A DNA stretch of 64,000 bases from Stratiolaelaps scimitus (lineage: Eukaryota; Arthropoda; Arachnida; Mesostigmata; Laelapidae), in assembly GCA_019614645.1 (NCBI GenBank), contig JABWDB010000009.1, positions 5,499,501-5,563,500 of the forward strand, in the 5' to 3' direction. Of this stretch, positions 34,130-47,206 are shown in pieces. Made by a program: the position numbers and the translations under genes. A model generated the notes under the pieces. It worked only from the letters and a program-made list of their open reading frames with translations. It was not told the DNA's origin and did no database searches. Position 1 is the stretch's first letter, and each line of letters starts with the position of its first letter.

Positions 34130-37100
34130 GCGTAAAAAGAGGCACTTGTTCCACACACATTGGATCACCACACGACAGGCACTGCCTACAGGGCAGCCGG
34201 TCGTGCGGCCTTGCCCATATATGTCTATCTCCATACCTGAAATATAGCAAGAGAGAATGACCGATGCATAGCTGACATACCAAGGCACGTCGTAATGCAG
34301 TTGCTGTTACAGCTAGTTGCCTACTACGGAAACTGCCATTGGAATAAAAGTGTGTGTGTTTATTTCACGATGCGCGTATTGCCCGGTAACGGGCTTGCGC
34401 GGACTAGAGCGGCCACAATATAGCATACGTTCATATGCAGACGCTCGTTCAAACGAACGGCAGAACAACGACAAACGCGAGAAGGAAGGCCATGATGCTT
34501 CAGTTGTCAGAAGCATCAGTTTCAGAGAAATCAGCAGATTTTATAGATCAAATAGAACATCCCGTAGCATACTGCGAGATGAAGGGTTGATGTTGCTGGC
34601 GTTCGCTATTGCCGGCTGGCCGGCCGCATATTGCTATGTTGAGCCGTATCTGCATAGATGATCTATTCTAAGCTATTCATATGACATCTGTATACATATA
34701 TATATATGTATATATATATGTGTGCATGGATATATGATATATGTATTATATATACATAAAACGGATATGCATATGTCATAGGATACGTACAGGGCGTTGT
34801 ATGACGTTCGCTGGTTGTTGACCAACCGATCGCTCTGAAGCAACGGCGATATCTACGAGCGTTTACTTACACTAAAATGACAATGCTGTCCATATTATTA
34901 CAACTAGCGGAGAGCTAACAAACCAGAAATTGCGCTGTTCCTCGTTCCCAATGTGTATCCATATTATATATATATATATATATATTGTAAATGGGATATA
35001 AAACAGCGGTATTGTTTGTTTTGATCGGCTCGATAATCGACGAACGGACAGCGGGCGACAATAATAACAAAAACAGCAGCAGCTACAATCTACGTGCATT
35101 TGCGTCTTCAAATTTTGCGCAGTATTATCGATATTAGCGATCGTATCGAATGATGGTGGTGTGCTATGGTGACGCCAACTATTTAAATGTATGCTATAAA
35201 TCTCTCTCCAAACGCTTGCTTATATACCCACCCCAACAGGCAGCTCTCGGCTCACGGCAAACTCGTCTGTATCTCTCTCTCTCTCTTTCCCGCCGAATAA
35301 TCGATCGTCTTCAAAGGCATCGACCCGGCAACAGCGGCGGCGGCGGCGGCGGCGGCGGCACCGGTAGCAGCATTGGTAGCGGTCACTCAGTAGAGCAGCA
35401 CAAATAATGGCAGATAGTAGTTGAAGACAACACTTTATTATTATTATCCATATTATTCCATTGTGGAGCCGTTCGATCTTTCATTGCTCTATCTCTCTCT
35501 CTCTCTCGGTGTCCACCGTTGGAATATCACGAAACTGATCACTGCTGCTGATGTTGCTGTCTTTGATTTTCGCATCGTGTGCTTCCTGCTCGTCGCCGTT
35601 ATCATTGTCATTGTCACCCCACTATTTTTCGGTGTTTCTTTAAAGTTTGCTCTCGCTATCCGCAATTTCACAATCACGTACACACACACAGACATACACA
35701 CGCGCACACAGTCGTACATAAACAACACGATTACGATATCATGATCGTTGTCGTTATTATGATGATGATGATGATTGTTATTATTGTCATTCTACGCATG
35801 AGACGTAGATGCCCACTCGCAGACAGACAGGCAGACGCACACAATTCGTGTCGTTGCCTATTTCTGTCGATATCTGCCCTTCATTCGCTACAATCTCGCT
35901 ACAGGCATCGTAGCGAGATACTGCGGTGACCAGGAGATTGGCCGACCGCCGTCGCCACCAGTCATCACCAACCACGGTCATCACCAACAGCAGCAGCAGC
36001 AGCAACAACAACGACAACACAATGAAAAATATCACTCACAACGAAAGAAGTACTCGAACGCAGTCAACTAAATGCCGAGGGCAATTAACATGAAATGTGT
36101 AGTAGATCTTCTTCTTTGTTTATAATAACAAAAATAATAATATTTTATCTCACGTCATTCCATTGATTCGATTGCTAATGGCCGTTAACTTCTTCTTCTC
36201 TCTCGCTTCTGAGCTCTCTTACTTCATCGGATCGGGTCGTTCGGCCATTGCTTCTGTGTGCAACGGCCATTCGCAGACGCGACCTGAGCTGCTACTGCTG
36301 CTGCTGTCCCGCCGCCGCCGACGACGACCACCGAGTGTTCTGCTAAAGGACCCTTCTTCACATGACAGTGGTCTCGCTCTAGTCCGAACAGATAAAGCAC
36401 CGGCAACATCCACCGGCAATCAGCCTATGGCTGAGGATTATTCGATACCCTCTTCTAATTAAATTCAAGCACACAATCAATGATAATGTTTTCAAGCTGG
36501 GAAAACGATGGAAAAACTTCAGAACGACAACATACAACAAATATAGAGATATTGGGATATACCACAGCTGTTACCCTTATACGGAAGTTCACCGACAACC
36601 AGCGAGAGCCAAGTTTTCCACTTTAGTTTTTTAAACTGTTCGTTTGTTTCATTGACATTTGGCACTCTGTCGGTGGAACGTCTCACGTAAGTACGCCAAC
36701 TGTGTTCACTCGTCTCTGCTTCATGGGATGTCGAAATGTTCCGCCGCGGCGCACGGTCGCGGCCAAGGTGGGCGATTCCGCTATTTCGTGTACGCAAAAG
36801 GTGATAATCAGCTCGTTCGGTGTATCGAAGCACGGCTGGGGCCGTGCGTTCTACGCAGTTCGAACAGAGCTGATACCAGAGAGAACCTGTCCATTTGAAC
36901 GTTTGAAATCCGGTCATGCCGGCCACGCATAACCTTCGATATCAGGCTTGTCTCTCGAGTCGCTACATATGTGTATATATATAATATAAACAACGTCAGA
37001 GAGATCAGCGAGTAACTGGCTGGTCTCAACTAACATACGCGGTGACCATGAATGACAGTCGACAAGCATTGATCAGAAGCGGCAACATTGCTTCAAACGA

Positions 37101-38520
37101 TTTCAACGAGACGACCCATTATGTCGATACCGTTGCGTGTAAGAGACACAGCAAAATCTCGCGGGGAACGAATTGGTCGATAAAGTTAACATGATATCGC
37201 CCAGACGCGCTAGCCAGCAACGGAAAACTGACACGGCGGCCCCGACAAGGGGAATCCAGCAATCAGCCAGTTATACCGGGACTCGTTGACGAGAATCAAG
37301 TCGAATCGTGTCGTCACTGAGCAATTGGGTGCGCGAACGAGGGACACACAAAACAGATTCGATGAAAAGCAAGTTTCCTTTGGTGAAAATGAGTACAAGT
37401 CAAGATTTGGCATTTTCCTCTCACTCGTCATTGATGACTCTTCAAATTCGCACCTCGGGAGGTGCCACCCTATCATTCGCATGGTCTACATATACATCAG
37501 CCATTGCAGTGTGCTATTTATTGCTGTAAATTTTCTGACAGCCAGCAGCAATAGCGCTTCTCCATCCCGATTTTACCCGCTAGCCAGCTGTGCTAAACAT
37601 GTGGACGAGTGGTTTGGGTGTATCTTTCATTGGTGACACGGTTTACAAGTTGTCCACATTGGATCGGGGATACTAGTGGAACTAGCAGGTTCCTTTGGGA
37701 GCTGACGACATGGAACCGTTGGGCCTAGTTGAATCATACTTCAGACCAGCAGATCATCGATAAGCTCTAGAAGTCTGTTTGAGATATGGCAAAAACTTCT
37801 CTTGTATCTCACATATATAGTACGACACTCGCCTCAGCAAATTTCTCACCAAAAAGGTCTTCCGATACCTCAAGGCTAACCTGTCACCACTACTCTCTCT
37901 CTCGAAATAGCGAATGTTGTTATCATCGGCTCCGTATGGACCCTATGAGACAGTGACGTCCTTTCAAGTTGAGCAGTCTAAGTACGGTCGTAAACATACA
38001 TACACATATATACGCCTGTATATATATATATATATATATATAGATGACCAGACGAAATAAAACGTGCACATGAACAGCAGTGCAGCGCTCTTGGATACGC
38101 TCACCGTCCCTTGATGCCGTCATTTACGAATACCGAAAAGCGTATCAAATTTACCCCGCCTTCCAGCCCGCCTGTCGTGGACCAGCCGCGATAACCCGCT
38201 ATGATCTGTACGCACAAGTATAAAGCTTAGATACGTAGTAGTCGCAGCCTTAGAAGAGAAACCAACGACAGCAGCAGTAGTTGTAGTAGTATCTGCAAAT
38301 GATTTAGCATTTGGGTTCATCTTCATCATCACGATCATTATTATCATGATTCTCGTCCATCGTCGTCAATCGCTGTGTACATCAGTTAGACAGGCACCGA
38401 ATTCCATGTTCGTGTCCTGACCTTATTCAACGCCGTTCTCATCTCAGCAACGCGTGATTGACAACAGCAATAAAAGATAGCTAGCCAACCATACGAGACG
38501 GTCAGCAGATTCAGCAACAA
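34130..38520. other. Gene-poor stretch
   Basis: No gene is recognised. Contents: interrupted TA/TG repeats at about 34691-34757, a TA tract at 34964-34985, a (CGG)9 tract at 35334-35360, CA-rich DNA (35680-35706), ATG/ATT triplets (35753-35790), CAG/CAA triplets (35990-36015) and a TA tract (38020-38042). A plus frame at 36702-36929 and the opposing minus frame 36519-36926 are both open with mixed composition, but neither matches a known domain. Confidence 0.55.
35334..35360. repeat. (CGG)9 tract
   Basis: Twenty-seven bases of CGG/GGC, followed by ACCGGTAGCAGC. It is CpG-rich and may be methylation-sensitive or structure-forming. Confidence 0.94.
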
Positions 38521-39641
38521 CGGCGGCGGCGGTGACGACGACATTGAGATCACTGAACGGCAGCCAGTACGGCGGCGGCGGCAGCAGCAGAGGAAGCAGC
38601 AACCCTCAATTAGATTCGTGTGTACGCGAGAAGACACAGTTCGCGAATATCACATGCCATCGAACGTTGCCTTGTGCTGCCGCCGACTGTACGCTCTGTA
38701 CGAAACGGAGCAGGAGCTTAAGACACGACAGCGATATACGGATGCGATGCCAATGATGTGGCGTTCCGTTCGTTCAAATTAGCCCGCGCGCGATTGCGCG
38801 TACGACCAGCTTCGCGCACCAGCAGCAGCCGAAGCCGTAGAAACTGCAACAGAAATACTGAGGCCACGGTGGCGGCATCTAAGCTCAGCACAGCCGGCTG
38901 CACAGGCCGCCGCCGCCGCCGCCGCCACTGTGAACAGACAAATCACACAACAACTGCCGCAGCCGCACAGAAGCAGCGGCGGCGGCGTCGACGACAAATT
39001 TGTGCGTGGCAGGCGGTAAGCAATTTCGCTGGACGAACTCATTGAAAGGCAGCATTCGGACGGGTCGCGTGTTACGTGCATTACGAGCGCATTACGTGTT
39101 AGCGGCTCACGCGGCGTCAACGGGCGTCGACGTGAACGCTCATCTGATTGCCACTGCAGTTGTGATAGCCGCTGGTAACGGTCGCTTTTTGCAGAAACGG
39201 CCACCGCCACCGGCGGCACTCCTGGCCGCCACGGGTGTTGCTCTTCGATGATAACGTAACCCGGCATGCTGCTGTGATTGCGGGTGTTTGCGTGGCGGTG
39301 GACGCCGCACGATGACGACATGCGCATGACGATATGGCGTGCTGTCATAGGAGATCCACACGACGCGCCGGGAGGCGATGCCCAGGAACGAGTCAGTCTC
39401 ATATGATGGGAGAGCAATTTGATCGACATTTCTCTTGTGATTTGGCCGCCGTCGCCAGCCTCCACTTCTTGCTTGGGTGCATCTTGCAAGAAGTAATCTA
39501 GTAAGCGATAAAGCAGCAGCAGCAGCAGCAACGGCGGCGGCAACAGCAGCAGCAAGCAACGCTGAAATTTATCACCGCAACCACACAGACGCTGTCAGCG
39601 GCGACGGCGTAAGTGTCTCGTGTGTGGGGTTCGTGGGGGGC

Positions 39642-39658
39642 GGGGGGGGGGGGGGGGG
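39642..39658. repeat. G17 homopolymer
   Basis: Seventeen G, preceded by G6 at 39635-39640 and GGGG at 39626-39629, so the neighbourhood meets a G-quadruplex pattern. Length accuracy depends on sequencing. Confidence 0.9.
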
Positions 39659-39854
39659 CGCAGGGCGCAAACACGCCGCGTTTCCACCGTGGGCGGGCTT
39701 CGCTTCTAACGCTCAGCTTTACAGCAGTGGTAGCAACAGCAGCATCGAAGCGCCGGCGTAGCAGCAGACGGGGTATCAGTTTTGGGCCGTGAGCGAACAG
39801 CAGTAAGCGGGAAGACAACGGCGATATAGGAGACGGCAGTGTCGGCCCGCTGCA

Positions 39855-40223
39855 TTGGTGCTGGTCACAGCTATAAGAGAAGAAGCGGCGGCGGCGGCGG
39901 CAGCAGCAGCAGCAGCAACAACAACCGCCGCCGCAGCGGCAAATTTAATCTCCTGCGAGACATTCTTCCAATTTGTCGTTAAACGTTTCAACCGCTGGGC
40001 CGACAACGAAAGTAGCGGCAGCCCAGGCGGTGGCGGCGCCCGTAAGAGAAAACTGAAGACTGCGACCACCGGCGGAGCTGCAGCAGCAGCAGCCGCCGCC
40101 GCCGCCGCTGCCACAGCAACAACCGCGTCAGTGAGAACAACCATTCGTCGTTCGGCGGGTTGTGGTTGCTGGCGACCCCGCCGTTTGGAAGCTCCTCTCG
40201 TTCGCTCACCACTCCTCTTGTAG
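39855..40223 (+). CDS. Polyalanine open frame with basic cluster
   Basis: A 122-codon frame with two polyalanine tracts (about residues 11-33 and 74-87). Between them is a non-repetitive stretch with aromatic and basic residues, a Gly-rich turn, and a basic cluster Ala-Arg-Lys-Arg-Lys-Leu-Lys (about residues 61-67) resembling a nuclear localisation signal. Polyalanine plus a basic cluster is common in animal transcription factors. No DNA-binding domain is present, the start is GTG not ATG, and GCC/CAG triplets keep frames open anyway. A partial exon is possible. Confidence 0.15.
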   Translation: MVLVTAIREEAAAAAAAAAAATTTAAAAANLISCETFFQFVVKRFNRWADNESSGSPGGGGARKRKLKTATTGGAAAAAAAAAAAATATTASVRTTIRRSAGCGCWRPRRLEAPLVRSPLLL

Positions 40224-41148
40224 AAGTCGTATATAGTGTAGTAAGTGGTTTGCGCGTCTTTGCCGCTCTTACCGTACTCGATCGCTACTGGTGTTACGCC
40301 GAAGCTGCCCTGGAGGACCGGAAAGGACGGTCAGAGGTCCGGGTCCAGAGTCGCCGAAAGCTCCAGCACTACTCCAGCACTACTGGCTGGAGTTTCGTCC
40401 ATGTCCAGCTAGACTTGTCCATCCATCCTGTTCGCCGACGGACGACGACCACGCGACAATGCCGAAAGACACGGGACGAGGATTCGAGCCAATTCACTGC
40501 GAGGGTCCGAGCTGCTGGAAGCGCCAAAGTGTGCGGCGTCGTACATTTGGCCTGAGACGTCAGCAGGCACCGCAGACAAAAGAGGCTGTCCAGTACACGG
40601 CTGACAACAGCGAGGAGGGCTTCCATGCCTTACAGCGCCACATAAGGCACGGGTGTCTGTCCATCCACCGCCACCACCGCTGCCCCTCACCCTGCTTGTC
40701 CTTGTTGTTCAGCGTTTCGCGGCTCGTCTTCGTTTAGTGCAACAGCAGCATGAGGATGAGTGTGCTATCGCCTTTTCCAGACCCTGGAAGAGGCTCAGCT
40801 ATGTTCGCTTCAGCGCATCACCCCAACCTCAGCCCTCAACCTCGCTCCCCGGTCGTCCTCCGACAAGTGTTAGCCTTCGTTTTAGTGCTATCGTCAAAAA
40901 GGCGAGGAACGGGCAAAGTCAGCTGTGGGACGACAGGCGGCGAGTCAACTGTTGGCAACAAGCGACGCCAACGAGGCCGCAGGGGAACGGCTAGAGAAGG
41001 AAAAGTTGCCCGAAACTCGAAACGCTGTCGCGACCGCTTCACTCAAGGGAGATCTACGAGAACAAGAACGACTGCGGGACAAGCGCCGGAACGAGGGCCC
41101 GCGATGCACCGGCCACAGGCGTGTCTCTCCCGGTTCGAGATAGAAAGG

Positions 41149-41260
41149 ATGGAGGAATTTGAAGTCGCCACTGTCCTAAAGCTGCCCAAAAGCTTTGCCA
41201 TCCATCGCTGCCAAACGGAGGCTGAGATCGCTACGCCCGATGCTGTTGCGGCCATCGCCA

Positions 41261-41296
<36 letters not shown>

Positions 41297-41427
41297 GCAG
41301 CAGCAGCAGGACTGCGCCGCCGCTGCGCTGCAGTGCCCTCCTGTTCATGAAAGTGGGTGACTGGGTGCAAAGGGGTGCAACTGTGGAGTGGCCAGCGGAA
41401 CTCACCCAGGACATTCACTATGGATGA
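41149..41427 (+). CDS. Open frame with weak spartin-like segment
   Basis: A 92-residue frame with an ATG in good context (A at -3, G at +4). It starts with an acidic-aliphatic segment, Val-Leu-Lys-Leu-Pro at residues 9-13, then Ala-Glu-Ile-Ala-Thr-Pro-Asp around residues 25-31. Gly10-Ser5 (GGC/AGC repeats, from about 41262) follows, then Leu-Leu-Phe-Met-Lys-Val-Gly-Asp-Trp near residues 65-73. In spartin (SPG20 family), the region before the senescence domain reads roughly aliphatic-Pro, then a Gly-Glu-Val-Ser-Ala-Pro-Ser element, then Phe-Leu-Gln-Val-Cys/Gly-Asp-Trp. Order and spacing are similar, but only about a dozen positions are comparable. A GT directly after the Trp codon could be a donor. 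An AG at 41142-41143 could be an acceptor. Confidence 0.2.
41262..41293. repeat. (GGC)10 tract
   Basis: About ten GGC units followed by five AGC units. On the plus strand, in the 41149-41427 frame, it encodes Gly10-Ser5. Confidence 0.95.
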
Positions 41428-42002
41428 CAACGAAGGCGCACCCTTTGGTTAGGCTTTAGACGTTTAGGCTACTTCGACGCCGGGATCTTTCCCGTTTCGA
41501 GCTGCTATTCTTCCTTGCTGTACGGGAGATTCGTATGGGAGCAGGTGGTTGGCTGGTTGGATTGCCGAGACGCCGTTCACTTTCAGCCATCACGATAATA
41601 AGCTCTCGCTGGTTAGTTACTACTGGTTAGCTGGGGGTCCGCCAGTGTCGCCGGAAAAACCATGCGGTGTCTGGTCCACAACAGCGAGTAGTACCAACGC
41701 AATTATGAGCATATTAAAGTTTTCATCTGAACTACGTACGGCCGCCAGCAGCAGCAGCAGCCACATTCACTTAGGCACTGATGCATCTTAGCCCGAACGG
41801 CATTAACGCGTAGTGCGTACGATAAGACAATATATAAGCAGAATACAAGCAGAATAAGGGCTAGAAGCCATAAGGGAGTGTCTACCAATACAAGCAGTAT
41901 TATATCGTCGGAGAGTGAGGAGCTCATCCCTATTCTACGTAATGGCAGGCTGGCGGCATGTCCGAGTTGCATCTCAAAGTCACCTTCTTTCAGAGCACAC
42001 CC

Positions 42003-42065
42003 ATATAAGATAGCTTAAGCATTGTGACATTGCAGCTCCTTTAATAAAGCTTCATTTTTACCTTA
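42003..42065 (+). mobile_element. 3' part of a second SINE copy
   Basis: Shares AGCTTAAGCATTGT and TTGCAGCTCCTT exactly with the SINE at 23271-23418, in the same order and spacing, followed by AATAAA (42043-42048) and a decayed TTTACC tail. The tRNA-like head upstream is not clear: a GTCCGAGTT near 41970-41978 might be a remnant B box. The copy is truncated or old. Two members in 64 kb show a dispersed family. Confidence 0.78.
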
Positions 42066-44164
42066 GCCCACATAGAGATATAAAGAGAGCGCATGACAGA
42101 GCTTGCAGAGCTAATTGTATATTGCTATTGGGAATGGCTTACATAAAAACCATAATATAATCAGTTACAAATGACAATTTCATCGTGGCGCAGCAGATGT
42201 CAATATTGTATAATGAAAAGTGCCATGTCAACTAGTACAGTCAATATGCAGGTCGGGCCATTGCCTAGCATCAATATGATTTAATTATCTATATGTGCCA
42301 AAGCAAAATGTTACATCATATATTATGCTGTATGTTGTACATGTCACACAAAAACAATGATACGATTCAATTATGAACATGCTTTCTCGTCTAAGACTCT
42401 CCATTCGATCGGCATATCGTTATTATGTAAGGTTTTTATAGTGGCCCGACAACTTGCTCCATCCTAAACCTATTCAACATAAGTCACTCTCGCTGTATAA
42501 GGAGCGCAATAACAATCTCATCAGCTCCACTGCGCATTTGGAATATAGTCAACACACATATATATATATATATACTGCCGAGCACAGTCTATTTCAAATC
42601 AGTTGTTGCACAAAAAGCGTCCCGCTTTTTCCGCCCCCTGTTACCTCGCTGCTATTGATTAGAGCCACAAATGAATGCCGCGGCTCTTCTTGCACGGACT
42701 AGGCGGTCGCGCAGTTGCTATTCTACATAGCCACTATATCCCGTTCGGGCGTGCGACTTGTTTAAGGCCTTTTTAAGTCACGCTCTCGACAGGAGCGATT
42801 TGTATACTGTATTCCAGCAAGATTCTATTATATAATGGAATCGCCACCGGTCCGCGATAGCAGCATCGCCGTCTATGAGCGATACAACGATGCTGTTTTC
42901 TTCTACGAACGATCACAACGACGGCGTTTGTCGCCGATCCTCGAGAACAGAACTGCTGCCAAAGGTATTATGCAATATATTGGACAGATATAAACTGGTC
43001 ATTCCATGTCCCGAAAACGCCGCTTAGGTCACTTCGTCTCGATTTCTATCGATGCCTTAGCGTATACCCAGCAGCGGTTCATCGTTGGCGATGGCCATAG
43101 TACACCACTTCTAGCCGCCTGTACACAAGCAGATGACGAACGAGTTTTCGAAAACGTTTGCGCCGCTTGGTGCCACGTATATAGATGTGTTTCGAAGGGA
43201 GGGTGGCGACATAGGCCAATTGAGGGTCGGCAGCGCCCGCTAAACGAATAGCGTCTAGTCACCGCCGTCATCGTCGTCACAATATACGGGAAATGTGCGT
43301 ATGCATTATTTATAGTTAGTTCCTGTGCATTCGTCTCCGTAGTGACAAATCCACGGTAGTCAGTCAGTCATTGGCTGGAGGAGAGAGAGAAGTGGGACAC
43401 GCGGCGGGAGGAGTGATACGCCAATAAGACCCACAGCGATATACACTCCTGTCTCTCTCTCGCTCTCGCTCTCGTAAGTGGTAAGTTTACAGGGATGACG
43501 GGGGTTGCTGGGCTGAACGCCACGCTACGAGGATGGCTATGCAAATTTCACTGGCATCGATGTTGTTGTTGTTGTTGCACAAACATCGACTCACGCAGGA
43601 GACGCGGAGAGAGGGAGCGAGGGAGGATGAGAGAGAGTCAAGAGTATTCACCCAGCTATTATATATGTATGTAACTCTATTCCGGCTAGTGGAGACCATC
43701 GTCGTCGAACGGCGACACTTAACGAGGAACTTTCGATGGCGAAGCGGATGGGCGAAATGGCGTCGGCAGGGGGAGCAAAAAGATTCTACCTACGCCGCAT
43801 AACAAACAGCTGAATGTATATATGTACACCTTGCGTAGGTATTTGTATACATATATATATAGCTTGTATTTGCAAACAATTTTAGCACAAAGTATTGTAA
43901 GTGGACAGATAAAGCAGAGCGCATCAATACTTCAATCTCTCGCCCTTAGCCGAGCTGGTAGAAGGAATAAATAGGGAGAGAATAAGGGAGAGAGAGAGAG
44001 AGATGAATGCAATATGGACTCGCGTTCTGATACTTGCCACCAAATACTGACTCGAATAGTGCTTTTGGCTAAAATGTGTTCAAGCAATAATCAATACACC
44101 CATCTAAAGACAAACAATGAAATGAGTTGGGCATATCGTACATCTGCGAGATTCTCGAACTGAC

Positions 44165-44201
<37 letters not shown>

Positions 44202-47200
44202 ACACAGTTGCCAAGGGCCGTGTTCCAGCTCAGAGGGTGATTTAGTTTCGTAGTTAGTTCGACATATTGTCCGAGCCGTTCACACTGTTTCAGCTACACA
44301 TATACTTCTAGCAAACGCGCCATCGCGATTCCGGAACAACAACAAAAAAAACCCAACACAATGTAGCCAAGCATATGCTTATTATTCTGATCAGCACCTA
44401 CAACTGTGTAGCCGACAATCGGCAATGCGCTGTTGCCAATCCGCTCAGGGCCTATCATTTTCCTAGTATTAGTAGCCGTAGTAGTTAGTGCGCGGCTGCC
44501 AGCTCACGTTCTATGAACAACAACAACAGCAGCAACAGCAGCAGCAGCAAGAGGCGGCGAACGGCGGCTGGGCCGGACAGAGTTCTCCGTTCCGTGCGCC
44601 CATCAATCGAATGCCCTGGCTGTCTATTCTATCTGTCGAGACCCCGCTTTTCGATGACCCCATGTCCTTGCGTCGAAGGACGCGGCCAGCAACGGCCTGG
44701 TCGCTGTTGCCGCCAACAACACCATCAGCATTGGCACCCGCAACTGCCACCCGCCTCCCGGAGGTCACTGGTGGTACCTTCCCTCGTGCGTTAGCGGCAA
44801 CAGCAGCAGCAGCGGCACTAGCGGTGATTGGCATTAACAACGCCGTGGCAGATTGCAGCTTCCACTGTTATTGCGGGTAACGTTTTGATCAATGCACACG
44901 CACGCGCACACACACACAGACACATCGATACATACACACGTAGGCAAAATCCGTCAGCCACTACGGGCGGCGACGGTCAGCATGGTGGCGGTGCGATATG
45001 GCGAATATTAACCACAGCATCGGAGTAGGGACGCTTGCCGGCCATACCAAGTGGAAGCCAAGATTGGGGCACATTCTTTGCTTTACCAAGATATCATCAT
45101 CATCAACATCATCAGCGTCGTTTAAGAAACGCAACAGAAGACGAAGGCATAGCGCGCGCAACGGATGGGGCGCCACTGCGGAGTGGAACGAAGTGGCAGG
45201 TCGCTAACTTTGGCGCCGTAGCCGGCTACCAACGCCAACATCAGCCGCTGGATCCCAGCAGCCAGCGGGGCCGCAGGCGTCATCTTGATATCGCTCGACG
45301 TCGGCATTTTCGCCTTTGAAAACGTGCGTTTTTCGTCATCGACCGCAAATGAGTGCCTTCCACCGTCTTCCGACTAGGTCGGCTTGAGTGTTCCGGGCTC
45401 ATCTCAGTATAAGACGTTTATATACAGCATAAGAATCGCTGCTGGCTGGACGTCTCGAGGGGGGCTGACCGACCGACCGTATTCGTGTGTCCGTCAGCTC
45501 GCACCAATCGACAGTTGAATGTGGCTAACAACAACAACAGCCGCCGCCGCCGCCGCCGCTGCCCCCCCCCACAAACGAGATGCGGCTTTTCGCTCAGCGG
45601 CAACACTTCTCCTCGAGCCTAGCTAATCACACATTCGTATGTTCGAAATGCGACGGCAACGACGCCGATGATTGCCGATTAGAATTTTCAAATAGACGAC
45701 CGAATGGACCCCCGTGGTAGCTTACGCCTCGCGCGAGCGGCGGTCCCCGCCAGCGGGTGAATGCTATTGTGTGAATTGCACTCGTCGCCCTGTGATTTGA
45801 AATTCTATCAAACAGCTGCCTGTCAAATGGGTAAAATCGTATAGATATAGCGTATGTTTCGATAAGGCTTGTTGTGTGTTGTTACTGCGAATTTATTTCG
45901 AGGTGTTGTTAAAGGGATATTACAGACAGAGATGAGAGATATAGCGGCTGAATCAAATGTGAGCCGCTGTAGTTATTCCACACGAGCTATTCTAGCCGCG
46001 AGCTGATCCGTTGCTAGCTAAAAGCGCCGCTATCAGCACCAGCAATAAAATCATCGTCGTAGCCGTTATTGTTATTATTAGCGTGATCATTTGTCACAAT
46101 CGCTTTCTTGGTTAATGCTTCCTTAATACGCGTTAGTGTTATGTGGTATATTCACAATGAAAGCAGCACCGAGGGAATCATATGGAGGGACGACTTGTAC
46201 ATTGGTTTCTTCTGACAGGCAGACGAACATCGAGCCAGAAGATCACCGATTAATCAGGTGGTTGTTGTTGATCCGGCAACGCACTGTCGGGTATATATGT
46301 CTAAGATATATTCGCGGTAATCCACATGCGATGACGATCATTACCAGAATGCGGTATAATCAGAGAATAGCTAATTAACTAACTAACTAACAACGACAAC
46401 AAAGCAAAGACTGAGAGAGTACCTAGCCTAGCAAATATAGACGAGTCAGTGTCAAAGATAACTAGAAACGCTGACTAGGATTGAGGAGCGCTTAACGCTC
46501 GCATATTGAATCGAATCTATTAGCTATCTCACGAGCTACAAGCGGCAGCGGCGGCGGCGGTGGTGGTAGGCTACAAGGCCAGCTAATCGTATAATAACAC
46601 CAAACGGGCGGCAGTTCGCCGCTGGTACTTTGCATTTGGCTATAGCTTCTTCGTCAGCTACGAAACGAACGAGGCAACAGATCATGATCACCCATCAATC
46701 CGTTGCTCAATGATTTCTAACGGGGAAACTTTTGACAGGTCTTTGTTTTCTCTCGTTACAATACAATCTTGCTCAATGGGGGCCCTTACAATATTATTCG
46801 CTGGCAAAGGTTTCGTCGCGATGCTGTAATGACGTTAATTCTGCTACACTGAATGTATTTCCTGTGGAACCAATCGACGAAGTGGATGTAGTTGTTACGC
46901 TGCGATCGTGACGAAGACAGAGATTAGAAAATCACTGATATTAACCTATACGTCGCCCCCACCCCCAGAGCCAACGAAAGCTCAAACGAAGTGAGTGCAC
47001 TGATGCGTTCGTTGGTCGTGACATTTAGCGTTTTTTTTTGCTTTTTGCTGACATGCCAACGAGACGCTCCTATCAATTTCCCAGAGGCTAGATGTGCCAA
47101 TAGGAATACTCGATATTTCTACCGTCCTGCTCAGAGAATCTATCCAGTAGGATGCCGGTACATCTAGCCAACTAGTCTCGGCGCAACGACCTGGCTAGCG

Positions 47201-47206
47201 GCCTTC
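42066..47206. other. Gene-poor, partly AT-rich stretch
   Basis: No gene is recognised. 42066-42420 is AT-richer than average and open in no long frame. Later contents: TA tracts (42558-42573, 44167-44196), GA runs near 43982-44003, CAG/CAA triplets (44519-44549), CA-rich DNA (44896-44921), CGC triplets (45540-45560) and a TAAC tetramer run (46376-46391). ATG frames at 43006-43251 and 46157-46378 have mixed composition but no recognisable domain. Confidence 0.55.
44167..44196. repeat. (TA)15 tract
   Basis: Thirty bases of alternating TA. No inverted flanks. Confidence 0.94.

Larger units (their letters stand above)
38521..41148. other. GC- and triplet-rich, CpG-rich domain
   Basis: A block dense in CGG/GCC, CAG and CAA triplets and CpG dinucleotides (e.g. 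38521-38600, 38906-38935, 39512-39556, 39885-39925, 40080-40115), with a G17 homopolymer at 39642-39658. Many long frames on both strands are polyalanine, polyglutamine, polyarginine or polyserine. Such blocks occur in promoters and first exons of animal regulatory genes, which is suggestive only. The frames at 39855-40223 and 41149-41427 are listed separately. Confidence 0.5.

Noticed and set aside
38779..39555. 258-codon minus-strand open frame
   Set aside because: It starts in CAG/CGG-type triplets read as Leu/Pro repeats and crosses Ala/Cys-rich repeats. Opposing frames are equally open, which is the behaviour of stop-free simple sequence.
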